DNA of 64,000 nt from Vibrio profundi (GTDB lineage Bacteria > Pseudomonadota > Gammaproteobacteria > Enterobacterales > Vibrionaceae): assembly GCF_005281835.1 (NCBI RefSeq), contig NZ_RZIS01000007.1:1-64000 (forward strand). The letters run 5' to 3'. The translations under genes and the position numbers were made by a program. Positions 32,471-42,380 of the stretch are shown here, in pieces. The notes beneath the pieces are model-generated. The model did not search any database, was not told the DNA's origin, and was given only the letters and a program-made list of their open reading frames with translations. Every line of letters begins with the position of its first letter. Position 1 is the stretch's first letter.

Positions 32471-34111
32471 TTATACTTTGAAGATGCTAAGGTTGCTTTG
32501 TAGTTGCTCTCCGCTTTCTAATAAATTGTTGCTCGCTTGTGCGACTTGGTCGGCTTGTGATGTGGTTTGGACGCTGTGATCGGCGATATGGGTTAAGTTC
32601 TGGCTGATTTCTTCGGTGGCGGTGGTTTGTTGAGAGCTGGCTTCGGCAATTTGCTCATTCAGCGCCAGAATAATGTTTACTTGCTCTTCGATAGCGCCTA
32701 GCGCACTTTTCGCGAGCTCGGCTTGCTCTTGTGTCGCAGAGGATTGAACTTGGGTTTGTGCCATAGAGTCCGAGACCTCTTTCGCTCGGTTTTGCAGGCT
32801 CACGACGATTTGCTCTATTTCATCGGTACTGGCTTGAGTTCGAGTGGCTAAGGTTCGAACTTCATCGGCCACCACTGCAAATCCTCGGCCTTGTTCACCA
32901 GCACGCGCAGCCTCGATAGCAGCATTGAGCGCCAGTAAGTTAGTTTGTTCGGCAATCCCACGGATCACATCCAGCACAGTGCCAACGTTTTGCGAGTCTT
33001 GAGCCAGTTTATTGGTATTTTCTTCTGTTTGGCTAAGTAAGGCGGATAACGAATCAATTTGCCCAGAAGCTTTGTCGATGACTATGGTGCCTTGGGTACC
33101 TTTTTCACTCGCTTCTTGCGCCGCGGTGGCTGCATTATGCGCAGCGTTCGCGACTTCTTGGTTGCTTGCGTGCAACTCATTCATCGCAGAGGCAACGGTG
33201 TCTACCGCTTGATGTTGTTGGTTGGCTTTGTTGGAGCTGTCTTGTGCGACGTTATTAAGTTCGACTGCCGCAGAAGAAATATTATTACCGATCGGAGTCA
33301 TGTCGAGGACGATCGAGCGAATTTTGCCTGTGAATTGATTAAAGGCTGTCGCAATTTGGGTTAGCTCATCATTGCCTTTCTGTGAAAGCTGCTTGGTTAA
33401 GTCGCCTTCACCGCTGGCGATATCGTTAAGCGCATCTAGCGTCTCTTTACATGGCAAACTGATACTACGGCTAATCCATATGGCTAGCATCGCCATGACG
33501 GCCAGAGAAAACACCAGAGTAAAGATAACCAGTCGGATTCTATCCCACACCAATGCTTCGATATCGTCGACGTACACGCCCGTCCCTATGATCCAGCCCC
33601 AAGGTTTAAAGAGCTTGATATAAGAAATTTTCTCAACGTCGGTTTCAGAGCCTGGCTTTGGCCACATGTAACTCACGAACCCTTGTCCATCGGCACGGGC
33701 CACTTGCACAAACTCAACGAATAACGCTTTACCTGTCGGGTCTTTCACGCCAGAAACGTCTTTACCATTGAGTGCGGGCTTGATTGGGTGCATCACCACC
33801 ATTGGCTGCATATCGTTGATCCAGAAGTAATCTTTGGTTTCGTAACGTAACGCTTCGACGGCGTCTTTGGCTTGTTGTTGTGCCTGTTCAGAGGTTAAAT
33901 CTCCAGAAGCCTGTTGCTGATAAAAGTGATTGACCAGCGTATGTGCTGATTCAACTAAGTGACGAGTTTTTAGTTTTTTTGCTGTCATTAGATCGTCTTG
34001 GTATTGATTAATGACATATAGAAGTGGGATCAAAAGCATGATGGTGATTAGGGTTGTTAATAAAATTAGACGCTTCTGAATGGTAAGTTTACGTAGGCCA
34101 AAAATATCCAT
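32471..34111 (-). CDS. Methyl-accepting chemotaxis protein, single Cache domain
   Basis: This is an inner-membrane chemoreceptor of 546 residues. The order is: transmembrane segment 1 (about 14-32), periplasmic single-Cache domain (DYFWINDMQPMVVMHPIKP, WGWIIGTGVYVDD), transmembrane segment 2 (about 185-205), HAMP, and a long coiled-coil signalling domain. The signalling domain has the conserved tip DVIRGIAEQTNLLALNAA-type sequence. The ligand is unknown; this Cache type often binds small organic acids. The ATG at 34111 follows AAGGA by 8 bases; a GTG six codons upstream is less likely. Confidence 0.92.
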   Translation of the reverse strand: MDIFGLRKLTIQKRLILLTTLITIMLLIPLLYVINQYQDDLMTAKKLKTRHLVESAHTLVNHFYQQQASGDLTSEQAQQQAKDAVEALRYETKDYFWINDMQPMVVMHPIKPALNGKDVSGVKDPTGKALFVEFVQVARADGQGFVSYMWPKPGSETDVEKISYIKLFKPWGWIIGTGVYVDDIEALVWDRIRLVIFTLVFSLAVMAMLAIWISRSISLPCKETLDALNDIASGEGDLTKQLSQKGNDELTQIATAFNQFTGKIRSIVLDMTPIGNNISSAAVELNNVAQDSSNKANQQHQAVDTVASAMNELHASNQEVANAAHNAATAAQEASEKGTQGTIVIDKASGQIDSLSALLSQTEENTNKLAQDSQNVGTVLDVIRGIAEQTNLLALNAAIEAARAGEQGRGFAVVADEVRTLATRTQASTDEIEQIVVSLQNRAKEVSDSMAQTQVQSSATQEQAELAKSALGAIEEQVNIILALNEQIAEASSQQTTATEEISQNLTHIADHSVQTTSQADQVAQASNNLLESGEQLQSNLSIFKV

Positions 34112-34265
34112 AGCACAGTCCTTTTGCACAAACTTTTCTTGGTTGGGGGATATCGTTTTTATATTGATACATTTAACTGTAGTGGACAGGGTCTAGATTG
34201 GTAGTTTTCCTTATCAGGAAAAGGGTTATTAGAGAAAGTCGGCGGTGAAATACAAGCGTGCAGGC

Positions 34266-34302
34266 ACAAAAAAAGCCAAGCTAAACAAGTTAACTTGGCT
34301 TT
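34266..34302 (-). terminator. Terminator of fis
   Basis: AAAGCCAAG and CTTGGCTTT flank a 13-base loop, with TTTTTT following on the minus strand. Confidence 0.85.
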
Positions 34303-34328
34303 AAATTCAATAAATTACGAAAGAACGA

Positions 34329-34625
34329 TTAGTTCATGCCGTATTTTTTAAGCTTCTTGCGAAGAGTACCGCGGTTGATACCCATCATAGTTGCTGCGCG
34401 AGTTTGGTTACCGCGAGTGTACTGCATGATGGTGTCTAGTAGTGGCTGTTCAACTTCAGCTAATACTAGTTCGTATAACTCGCTGACTTCTTGACCGTTT
34501 AATTGAGCAAGGTAATTTTTCAATGATGCTTTAACTGAGTCACGTAGTGGCTTCTGCGTGATTTGGTCTTGTGATGTAACTGTCGTTACTGTCAATGCTT
34601 CTGAAGTCAGATTTTGTTCGAACAT
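34329..34625 (-). CDS. fis: Nucleoid and rRNA activator protein Fis
   Basis: Fis is a DNA-bending dimer that activates stable RNA promoters and organises the nucleoid, and it peaks on growth resumption. Its 98 residues match E. coli Fis. The C-terminal helix-turn-helix GNQTRAATMMGINRGTLRKKLKKYG is nearly invariant. It is encoded 23 bases downstream of dusB, the usual dusB-fis operon, and ends in a terminator. The promoter at 5875 in this window is the kind it would act on. Confidence 0.97.
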   Translation of the reverse strand: MFEQNLTSEALTVTTVTSQDQITQKPLRDSVKASLKNYLAQLNGQEVSELYELVLAEVEQPLLDTIMQYTRGNQTRAATMMGINRGTLRKKLKKYGMN

Positions 34626-34648
34626 ATTCGGTCTAGCTCTTCTCGTAA

Positions 34649-35617
34649 TTATGGTGCAACGTTATCAAAAAAACCTTCTAGCGCCTCAAGCTGCAGATCA
34701 CCTGCTTCGAGTGCGTTGAAGGTACGGCGAAACTCACTAGCTTGCTCATGCTCTTTTAGATACCAACCCACATGCTTACGAGCGATGCGAGGGCCTAAAA
34801 ACTCACCATAAAACTTATGGAGAGCGTCAACATGGCCAAGCATGATGTCTTTCACTTCCGCAGTTGGAAGTTCATCCATCGTGGTGCCGTTTTCCAAATA
34901 GTGTTGGATTTCTTGAAAAATCCACGGACGTCCTTGGGCAGGACGACCAATCATTAAAGCGTCAGCGCCGGTGTACTCCAGCACAAACTTTGCTTTCTCA
35001 GGGCTATCGATATCACCGTTAGCGATAACCGGTATAGAGACAGCGTGTTTTGCCGCTTTAATGTGTTCATATTCGGCCTCACCTTTGTACATACAAGCGC
35101 GAGTTCTCCCGTGAAGGGCAAGTGCCTGTATGCCGCAGTCTTCGGCTAATTTAGCGATTTGGACACAGTTTCTATTTTCTGTATCCCAGCCAGTACGGGT
35201 TTTCAACGTTACGGGAACGTCTACTGCATCTACCACCGCTTTCAAGATCTCTTCGATGAGAGCTGGATGCTGTAGCAGCGCAGAGCCGGCTAGCTTCTTA
35301 TTCACTTTCTTTGCTGGGCAACCCATATTGATATCGATGATTTGCGCACCGTTCTCAACATTAAACTGAGCTGCCTCTGCCATGAGCTGTGGATCTGCAC
35401 CAGCGATTTGTACTGAGCGAATGCCCGATTCGCCTTCATGTACCATACGCTGCTGAGACTTCGACGTTTTCCAAACCTTAGGATTGGAGGACATCATTTC
35501 ACTGACGGCCATTCCGGCACCATAGCGAAGACACAACTCACGGAATGGTCTATCCGTTACGCCAGCCATAGGAGCGACGATTAGATTATTCTTAAGTTGA
35601 TAGTTTCCGATTTTCAA
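34649..35617 (-). CDS. dusB: tRNA-dihydrouridine synthase B
   Basis: DusB is an FMN enzyme that reduces uridine to dihydrouridine in tRNA. Signatures include LIVAPMAGVTDRPFRELC, the catalytic cysteine in DINMGCPAKKVN, and HGRTRACMYKGEAEY. I take the TTG at 35617 as the start (MKIGNYQLKNNL, 322 residues) because conservation begins there. The frame extends 9 codons further with only another TTG. It is translated upstream of fis from the same transcript. Confidence 0.94.
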   Translation of the reverse strand: MKIGNYQLKNNLIVAPMAGVTDRPFRELCLRYGAGMAVSEMMSSNPKVWKTSKSQQRMVHEGESGIRSVQIAGADPQLMAEAAQFNVENGAQIIDINMGCPAKKVNKKLAGSALLQHPALIEEILKAVVDAVDVPVTLKTRTGWDTENRNCVQIAKLAEDCGIQALALHGRTRACMYKGEAEYEHIKAAKHAVSIPVIANGDIDSPEKAKFVLEYTGADALMIGRPAQGRPWIFQEIQHYLENGTTMDELPTAEVKDIMLGHVDALHKFYGEFLGPRIARKHVGWYLKEHEQASEFRRTFNALEAGDLQLEALEGFFDNVAP

Positions 35618-35756
35618 AACGTCATCACAGTTCTGTACTAGCAAGGGCGCGCATTTTACGCATTTTTTTGCCGCGTGAAAAGACTAATATTTGAGCATTT
35701 ACAATTTGTTTTTGTAATCTGCTTAAATTTCAATCAATTAGGCCGCAAAGTCTTAC

Positions 35757-36644
35757 CTAGCCTTGCTTGCGACCAGAGATACGACACCACTCTTGTTGCT
35801 CGGCAATCGGATCAATGTGAAGTTCATCACGGTAATATGTGGCTACGTCTTCCGCTTGTGTATCTAAAACACCCGACATCGCAAGCACGCCGTCTGCTTT
35901 TACTAGACCTTTAATGATGCCAGAAAGTTCACGAAGTGGACCCGCAAGGATGTTCGCAACAACCACATCCGCAATCAGGCCTTCTGGTTGATCTTGTGGT
36001 AGGTAAACTTCTAGCTGGTCAGCGACGCCGTTACGTTCAGCATTGTCTTTAGATGCAAGCAATGCTTGAGGATCAATGTCGATCCCGACCACTTTTGCAG
36101 CGCCAAGTTTGATCGCAGCGATCGCCAAAATGCCTGAACCACAGCCAAAATCGATTACGGTTTTGCCAGTTAGATCTAAGCCTTCAAGCCATTCTAGACA
36201 TAAAGCGGTAGTTGGGTGGGTACCGGTACCAAATGCAAGGCCAGGGTCTAGCATTACGTTTACGGCATCTGGCTCTGGGATATCGCGCCAGCTTGGGCAA
36301 ATCCATAGGCGTTCGCCGAATTTCATTGGGTGGAAGTTATCCATCCACTCACGTTCCCAATCTTTATCTTCAATCTGCTCTACTTTATGTGCAAAGTCAG
36401 CAGGGAACATGTTGCTCGCTTTGATTTGCGCTAGAACGACGCTAGTGTCAATTTCCGCATCATAAAGCGCTAGGATGTCAGTATCACCCCAAAGGCGCGT
36501 TTCACCCGGCAGAGGCTCAAATACAGGGGTATCCTGTGCATCAAGAAAAGTTACAGAAAGAGCACCTGTCTCCTCCATTAACATATCGCCAATTTGTTCG
36601 GCATTTTCATTAGTTGCATTGAGCTTGATTTGAATCCAAGGCAT
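35757..36644 (-). CDS. prmA: Ribosomal protein L11 methyltransferase
   Basis: PrmA trimethylates L11 using S-adenosylmethionine. The N-terminal substrate-binding domain (about 1-95) is followed by a class I methyltransferase domain with motif I VIDFGCGSGILAIAA (about 163-177) and the catalytic-region NPAxxGTGxH equivalent LDPGLAFGTGTHPTT. Length is 295 residues. It lies upstream of dusB-fis in the same direction, and its substrate L11 is encoded at 8985-9413. Confidence 0.96.
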   Translation of the reverse strand: MPWIQIKLNATNENAEQIGDMLMEETGALSVTFLDAQDTPVFEPLPGETRLWGDTDILALYDAEIDTSVVLAQIKASNMFPADFAHKVEQIEDKDWEREWMDNFHPMKFGERLWICPSWRDIPEPDAVNVMLDPGLAFGTGTHPTTALCLEWLEGLDLTGKTVIDFGCGSGILAIAAIKLGAAKVVGIDIDPQALLASKDNAERNGVADQLEVYLPQDQPEGLIADVVVANILAGPLRELSGIIKGLVKADGVLAMSGVLDTQAEDVATYYRDELHIDPIAEQQEWCRISGRKQG

Positions 36645-36761
36645 GGCTGCGTCTTCTATCTGATAAAAAATGGATGGCGAGTCTAGCAGAAATTATGAAC
36701 AAATTCACGAAAAGCCCGCGCTTTGATTGGGAGTGATAGCGTAAGAATTTTGAGGCTATAA

Positions 36762-36793
36762 AAACAAAAAATGCCCACCGAGGTGAGCATTTT
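36762..36793 (-). terminator. Terminator of accBC
   Basis: On the minus strand ATGCTCACC and GGTGGGCAT pair with one mismatch, followed by TTTTTTGTTTTTA. Confidence 0.8.
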
Positions 36794-36822
36794 AAATTCT
36801 TCAATTAACTATTCGTTATTTG

Positions 36823-38166
36823 TTACTGAAGACCAAGCTTCTTCTCAAGGTAGTGGATGTTTGCACCACCGTGTTGGAAGTTTTCGTCGTTCATAATAGA
36901 TTCTTGAAGAGACACGTTTACTTTGATGCCTTCAACAATCATTTCACCCAGAGCGTTCTTCATTCGAGAAATCGCTACATCACGGTTTTCACCGTAAGTG
37001 ATCAGTTTACCAATCATTGAATCGTAATGAGGTGGCACTGTGTAACCCGTGTAGATGTGAGAATCCCAACGAACACCCATACCGCCTGGTGCGTGGAAAC
37101 GCTCAATCTTACCTGGTGAAGGTAGGAACTTCTCTGGATCTTCCGCGTTGATACGACACTCGATAGCGTGGCCGCTGATCTTGATGTCATCTTGCGTGAA
37201 AGATAGAGGCTGACCAGCAGCAACGCGCAGTTGCTCTTTGATTAGGTCAACGCCCGTTACCATTTCAGTTACCGGGTGTTCTACTTGAATACGCGTGTTC
37301 ATTTCGATGAAGTAGAATTCGCCATTTTCGTATAGGAACTCAAACGTACCTGCACCACGGTAGCCAATCTCAAGACATGCACGAGTACAACGTTCACCGA
37401 TGTACTTACGCATTTCAGCTGTGATACCTGGAGCTGGCGCTTCTTCCACAACTTTCTGGTGACGACGTTGCATTGAACAGTCACGCTCACCTAGGTGGAT
37501 TGCGCCACCTTGGCCATCAGCAATTACTTGAACTTCAACGTGACGTGGGTTTTCTAGGAACTTCTCCATGTAAACCATGTCGTTGTTGAAACATGCTTTT
37601 GCTTCCGCACGAGTCATTGCGATTGCTTCAGTTAGCTCGCCTTCAGAGCGAACAACACGCATGCCACGACCGCCGCCGCCGCCAGATGCTTTGATGATTA
37701 CTGGGTAACCAATACGCTTAGCGTGTGCTTTGTTCTTTGATTCGTCATCATCAAGTGGGCCATCAGAACCTGGTACACAAGGTACGCCAGCTTTTTTCAT
37801 TGCTGTGATTGCTGATACTTTGTCGCCCATAATGCGGATAGTTTCCGCTTTAGGACCAACAAAGATGAAGCCACTGCGCTCAACTTGCTCAGCGAAGTCT
37901 GCGTTTTCAGATAGGAAGCCGTAACCAGGGTGGATAGCCACCGCACCAGTTACTTCTGCTGCACTGATAATACGAGGAATGTTTAGGTAGCTGTCGATAC
38001 CACGAGCAGGACCGATACAAATAGTTTCGTCTGCTAGTAGTACGTGCTTAAGATCGCGGTCAGCTGTTGAGTGAACAGCAACGGTCTTAATGCCAAGCTC
38101 TTTACATGCACGCAAAATACGTAGTGCAATTTCACCACGGTTCGCGATTACTAATTTATCTAACAT
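36823..38166 (-). CDS. accC: Acetyl-CoA carboxylase, biotin carboxylase subunit
   Basis: AccC carboxylates biotin on AccB with ATP and bicarbonate, the first half-reaction of fatty acid synthesis. The 447-residue ATP-grasp enzyme opens MLDKLVIANRGEIALRILRAC. It has the glycine-rich loop KASGGGGGRGMR and the catalytic EMNTRIQVEHPVTE. It lies 15 bases after accB in the same operon and ends at a terminator. Confidence 0.98.
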   Translation of the reverse strand: MLDKLVIANRGEIALRILRACKELGIKTVAVHSTADRDLKHVLLADETICIGPARGIDSYLNIPRIISAAEVTGAVAIHPGYGFLSENADFAEQVERSGFIFVGPKAETIRIMGDKVSAITAMKKAGVPCVPGSDGPLDDDESKNKAHAKRIGYPVIIKASGGGGGRGMRVVRSEGELTEAIAMTRAEAKACFNNDMVYMEKFLENPRHVEVQVIADGQGGAIHLGERDCSMQRRHQKVVEEAPAPGITAEMRKYIGERCTRACLEIGYRGAGTFEFLYENGEFYFIEMNTRIQVEHPVTEMVTGVDLIKEQLRVAAGQPLSFTQDDIKISGHAIECRINAEDPEKFLPSPGKIERFHAPGGMGVRWDSHIYTGYTVPPHYDSMIGKLITYGENRDVAISRMKNALGEMIVEGIKVNVSLQESIMNDENFQHGGANIHYLEKKLGLQ

Positions 38167-38181
38167 AATGAGGGCTCTCTA

Positions 38182-38652
38182 TTATTCGATAATTACTAGA
38201 GCTTGATCGAACTCAACAGGTTGGCCGTCTTCAACTAGGATAGCGGTAACAACACCAGACTTGTCAGCTTCGATTTGGTTCATCATTTTCATTGCTTCAA
38301 CGATACATAAAGTTTCGCCAGCAGTTACAGATTGGCCAACTTTAACGAATGGTTTTGCATCAGGGCTTGGAGCGCTGTAGAAAGTACCAACCATTGGAGA
38401 AAGAACTTGATGACCCGCAGGAACTGCTGCTTCTGCCGGTGCTGCTGCAGGAGCCGCTGCCGCTGGAGCAGGTGCCGCCGCTGGAGCAGGTGCTGCTACT
38501 GGCGCAGGCGCTGCTGCGTATTGAACTGGCGCTACAGGTGCAGTGCTGTTACGGCTGATTCGTACTGACTCTTCACCTTCAGAAATTTCTAGCTCAGCAA
38601 TGCCAGACTCTTCAACCAATTCGATCAGCTTTTTGATTTTGCGAATATCCAT
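38182..38652 (-). CDS. accB: Biotin carboxyl carrier protein of acetyl-CoA carboxylase
   Basis: AccB carries the biotin that shuttles carboxyl groups. The 156 residues consist of an N-terminal region (MDIRKIKKLIELVEESGI), an Ala/Pro-rich mobile linker (about 38-78), and the biotinyl domain. The EAMKMMN motif carries the biotinylated lysine K122. BirA at 3805-4770 is the modifying ligase. The 97-base leader contains a hairpin (CCTACTC/GAGTAAGG with a bulge). Confidence 0.98.
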   Translation of the reverse strand: MDIRKIKKLIELVEESGIAELEISEGEESVRISRNSTAPVAPVQYAAAPAPVAAPAPAAAPAPAAAAPAAAPAEAAVPAGHQVLSPMVGTFYSAPSPDAKPFVKVGQSVTAGETLCIVEAMKMMNQIEADKSGVVTAILVEDGQPVEFDQALVIIE

Positions 38653-38749
38653 CGTATCTTTCTCTTTTATCTGTTAATTGACCTTACTCTATGACTGAGT
38701 AGGAAAGTATTAGTTCTATCTATGTGTGATTACATCACGATATTTATAG

Positions 38750-39199
38750 TTACTTCGATTTCAGAGCGTTAATCGCTGCCGTCAAAGCAAATTGATAACC
38801 TTGCGCACCTAGTCCGCAGATAACGCCTTCGGCTTTATCTGAAAGGTATGAGTGATGGCGGAAAGCTTCTCGCGCATGCACGTTGGACAGGTGAACTTCA
38901 ATAAATGGAATAGCAACACCTAATAGAGCGTCACGCAATGCAACACTGGTATGCGTGAATGCCGCTGGGTTGATAATAATAAAATCAACCTTCTGATAAG
39001 CTGCGTGGATCGCCTCTATCAGTTCATATTCACGGTTCGATTGTAAATGAGACAGCTCGACATCTTGGCTATTGGCTTGCTCTGTTAGTGACGCAATGAT
39101 CTGATCAAGCGTTTGAGAACCATAATGAGCAGGCTCTCTAAGTCCCAAAAGGTTAAGGTTTGGGCCATTAAGAACTAGAATGCTTAACTTTGTAGACAT
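38750..39199 (-). CDS. aroQ: 3-dehydroquinate dehydratase, type II
   Basis: AroQ removes water from 3-dehydroquinate in the shikimate pathway. The type II dodecameric enzyme is recognised from ILVLNGPNLNLLGLREPAHYG (catalytic Tyr), NPAAFTHTSVALRDAL, and HLSNVHAREAFRHHS with the catalytic His. I start at the ATG at 39199 (MSTKLSILVLNG, 149 residues); the 16 extra upstream codons are not conserved. It lies just upstream of accBC, its common neighbour in this group. Confidence 0.95.
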   Translation of the reverse strand: MSTKLSILVLNGPNLNLLGLREPAHYGSQTLDQIIASLTEQANSQDVELSHLQSNREYELIEAIHAAYQKVDFIIINPAAFTHTSVALRDALLGVAIPFIEVHLSNVHAREAFRHHSYLSDKAEGVICGLGAQGYQFALTAAINALKSK

Positions 39200-39448
39200 C
39201 TTGGGGCTATCTTCCTTTATCGTGAATACGAATGTGAATGTTGCCATTTTATTGAAAATTTGGAGTCAATTTCTAGTAAGAAAAGCCCAAATTTAAAAAT
39301 TAGAACCAGATTATAGCTAATTCAGCGCAAATCGCAGCAATTTACTGGTCTAATCTCCTGATTTAATGGCATGAAACTGTTATCAAGTTAACAAAATATA
39401 GCGGTAACCTTTACATGGATGTGGATATTTGGGAGCCCGATCAGGCAT

Positions 39449-39475
39449 AAAAAAACCGCCACATAGTGACGGTTT
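39449..39475 (-). terminator. Terminator of acs
   Basis: On the minus strand AAACCGTCAC and GTGGCGGTTT pair with one mismatch around a 3-base loop, followed by TTTTTTT. Confidence 0.85.
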
Positions 39476-39508
39476 GCTTTGTTGAGCTGTTTTAAACGTG
39501 AGTGACGA

Positions 39509-41458
39509 TTATGCTAATTCCGCTTTTTCAGCGATAAGCTTATCAACCACACTTGGGTCAGCCAGCGTTGAAGTATCACCTAAGTTGCTGGTATCGCCCG
39601 TAGCGATCTTGCGTAGAATACGACGCATGATCTTGCCTGAACGAGTTTTCGGTAGTGAATCTGTCCAGTGCAGTACATCAGGAGTGGCGATTGGGCCAAT
39701 TTCTTTACGAACCCAGTTCTTCACTTCTTTGTGCAGTTCAGCGGTAGGGAACTCACCATCATTTAACGTAATGTAAGCGTAAATCGCTTGGCCTTTAATA
39801 TCATGTGGAATACCGACAATCGCTGCTTCTGCAATCTTATCGAACGCAACTAATGCTGATTCAATTTCCGCGGTACCCATACGGTGGCCAGATACGTTTA
39901 GTACGTCATCCACACGGCCAGTGATCCAGTAGTAACCATCTTCATCGCGACGTGCGCCATCACTGGTGAAGTACATGCCTTTAAAGGTGGAGAAGTAAGT
40001 TTGCTCGAAACGTTCATGGTCACCGTAAACGGTACGCATTTGCCCAGGCCATGAATCTAGAATAACGAGGTTACCATCAGTAGCCCCTTCAATAATGTTA
40101 CCCATGTTGTCGACAAGCGCTGGCTGTACACCGAAGAATGGGCGAGTCGCAGAACCTGGTTTCAGGTCGGTTGCGCCTGGAAGTGGGGCAATCAAGATGC
40201 CGCCAGTTTCAGTTTGCCACCATGTATCAACGATTGGTGATTGCTCGTTACCTATGGTTTTGTAGTACCACTCCCATGCTTCTGGGTTAATAGGTTCACC
40301 TACCGAGCCCATGATACGTAGACTGTCACGTGAAGTGCCTTCGACGGCTTCATTACCTTTTGCCATCAGAGCACGAATTGCGGTTGGCGCAGTATAAAGA
40401 ATATTCACTTGGTGCTTATCAACGACTTCACTCATACGGCTAGTATTCGGGTAGTTTGGCACGCCCTCAAATAGGATTGTTTTCGCGCCGTTAGCCAGTG
40501 GGCCGTAGATTAGGTAAGTGTGGCCGGTAATCCAACCCACATCAGCCGTACACCAGAAGGTTTCACCTTCTTGGTAGTCAAATACGTATTTGAACGTCAT
40601 GGCTGCATAAACTAGGTAGCCACCAGTGGTATGTAGAACACCTTTAGGTTTACCAGTAGAGCCAGAGGTATAAAGAATGAATAGTGGGTCTTCAGCATTC
40701 ATTTCTTCAGGAGGACATTCAGAAGAGACATTCGCTGTCGCTTCGTGCCACCACACATCACGATGTTCATGCCATTCGATATCGCCACCAGTACGTTTCA
40801 TTACGATGACTTTTTCAATCGTTTTCACTTCTGGGTTAGTCAGCGCTTCATCGACATTTTTCTTAAGCGGGACTGCACGGCCGCCGCGCACGCCTTCATC
40901 GGCAGTGATCACGACTTTTGAATCTGAATCGATAATACGACCAGAAAGAGCTTCAGGGGAGAAACCACCAAATACGACAGTATGAACCGCACCGATTCGA
41001 GTACACGCCAGCATTGCAACCGCAGCTTCAGGAACCATCGGCATATATAGACAAACGACATCGCCTTTACGAACGCCTTGCTCTTTTAATGCGTTTGAAA
41101 ACTCACATACTTCTTTGTGCAATTCATTAAATGTCAGTGTTTTATCGTCAGCTGGGTCATCGCCTTCCCAAATAATAGCGACTTCGTCACCACGATCGGC
41201 AAGATGGCGGTCAATACAGTTAGCCGATACGTTGAGTGTACCGTCTTCGAACCAGCGAATATCAACGTGGCCTGTATCAAACGAGGTGTTTTTTACTTCT
41301 GTGAATGGTTTGATCCAATCGACAATTTTACCGTGCTCGCCCCAGAAAGCGACTGGGTCAGAAACGGACTGCTGGTACATGGCTAGGTAAGTGTCATTAT
41401 CCGCGTGTGTCGTTGATTTAATATTTTCTTTTACCGGATAAACGTGGGCTTCACTCAT
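39509..41458 (-). CDS. acs: Acetyl-CoA synthetase
   Basis: Acs converts acetate, ATP and CoA to acetyl-CoA, the high-affinity acetate assimilation route. The AMP-binding signature ILYTSGSTGKPKG is near residue 260. The C-terminal TRSGKIMRRILRK contains the lysine acetylated by Pat-type enzymes in relatives. Length is 649 residues. An AAGGAGAG site precedes the ATG. In Vibrio the gene is a main target of the CrbS/CrbR system, whose genes lie at 45700-49131 and 54216-54851. Confidence 0.98.
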   Translation of the reverse strand: MSEAHVYPVKENIKSTTHADNDTYLAMYQQSVSDPVAFWGEHGKIVDWIKPFTEVKNTSFDTGHVDIRWFEDGTLNVSANCIDRHLADRGDEVAIIWEGDDPADDKTLTFNELHKEVCEFSNALKEQGVRKGDVVCLYMPMVPEAAVAMLACTRIGAVHTVVFGGFSPEALSGRIIDSDSKVVITADEGVRGGRAVPLKKNVDEALTNPEVKTIEKVIVMKRTGGDIEWHEHRDVWWHEATANVSSECPPEEMNAEDPLFILYTSGSTGKPKGVLHTTGGYLVYAAMTFKYVFDYQEGETFWCTADVGWITGHTYLIYGPLANGAKTILFEGVPNYPNTSRMSEVVDKHQVNILYTAPTAIRALMAKGNEAVEGTSRDSLRIMGSVGEPINPEAWEWYYKTIGNEQSPIVDTWWQTETGGILIAPLPGATDLKPGSATRPFFGVQPALVDNMGNIIEGATDGNLVILDSWPGQMRTVYGDHERFEQTYFSTFKGMYFTSDGARRDEDGYYWITGRVDDVLNVSGHRMGTAEIESALVAFDKIAEAAIVGIPHDIKGQAIYAYITLNDGEFPTAELHKEVKNWVRKEIGPIATPDVLHWTDSLPKTRSGKIMRRILRKIATGDTSNLGDTSTLADPSVVDKLIAEKAELA

Positions 41459-41684
41459 TGCTTCTCTCCTTGTGCCTAAATTCCTTGTGAACTGGGCAAA
41501 TTTCCGTGGTGTGCTCCAACCGAGCGTTGTTGGCCATATAGTATGATTCGGCCATTAATTCTTTAGATAAACTGTATGCTCTTCACTTTCTGCTAGGTGA
41601 CGAATTTCTACAATTAGACTTTAGGATGAGAAGGGGCTATCCACTTAAAAAATAGCCAGTTAAGTTAAGAATTGCGAAGTTGAT

Positions 41685-42320
41685 CTAGCGGCTGTAAGAA
41701 GATTTAAAGTTTGGGATGTTGCCATGTTTTAAACGGATGAAAACTAACGCTGCTGAAATCGCATCTTGTAAGGCATCGTGTTTATTGGTCTGTTGAGGGA
41801 GTCCGAGTTGTTTGCATATGGCATCCAAACTGAGGTCGAAATACGCATTGGGTAAACTCTGTACTAACTTGTCGTGATAAAGCTGGCTAACTTCCACTAA
41901 CGAATTGGGAAGCGGAAAGCCAAGCTGCTTACGGCAAGCTCGGTCTAAAATTTTCTTATCGTAGCGGATGTGGTAGCCCACAAGAGGACGGTTACCGATG
42001 AATTCTAGGAGCTTCAATAGTGCCTGTTTTTCATCGATGCCATTGGCGAGGTCTTGATGCCGAATACGATGAATCTTTACCGAACCTGAATCGAGTGATT
42101 GCGGGGCTCGAAGGCGTACTTCAAAAGGTTGACTCGTGATGATCCGGTTACCAATAATTTTGGTTGCGGCTATTGTGACAAGTTCTGCACGGTTTGGATC
42201 TAAACTCGTGGTTTCACAATCTAAAGACACGTATTCACTTTGATGAGGAGAACGAAACAGCGGCCGAAAAGGGGAACCTTTCAGCTTGTTGTGCCAATAT
42301 CGTCGTACTAACCAATTCAC
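41685..42320 (-). CDS. DEDDh 3'-5' exonuclease (DnaQ/PolC-epsilon-like)
   Basis: The 211 residues form an exonuclease domain with all DEDDh motifs: VSLDCETTSL (Exo I, Asp and Glu), HIRYDKKIL (Exo II), and KHDALQDAISAAL (Exo III with His and Asp). It lacks the rest of the epsilon subunit, so it is probably not the replicative proofreader. It lies 60 bases downstream of the DUF294 gene on the same strand, a conserved pair near acs in many gammaproteobacteria. The substrate is unknown. Confidence 0.85.
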   Translation of the reverse strand: MNWLVRRYWHNKLKGSPFRPLFRSPHQSEYVSLDCETTSLDPNRAELVTIAATKIIGNRIITSQPFEVRLRAPQSLDSGSVKIHRIRHQDLANGIDEKQALLKLLEFIGNRPLVGYHIRYDKKILDRACRKQLGFPLPNSLVEVSQLYHDKLVQSLPNAYFDLSLDAICKQLGLPQQTNKHDALQDAISAALVFIRLKHGNIPNFKSSYSR

Positions 42321-42380
42321 GGTATTTCCTTAGATGAGTGCTCATCACGGCTTTCAAAGGTATGGATCAATGGGTGCGAT

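Noticed and set aside
38332..38568. Overlapping plus-strand frames opposite accB
   Set aside because: They are Cys/Arg- or Leu-rich artefacts of the repetitive Ala/Pro linker codons.
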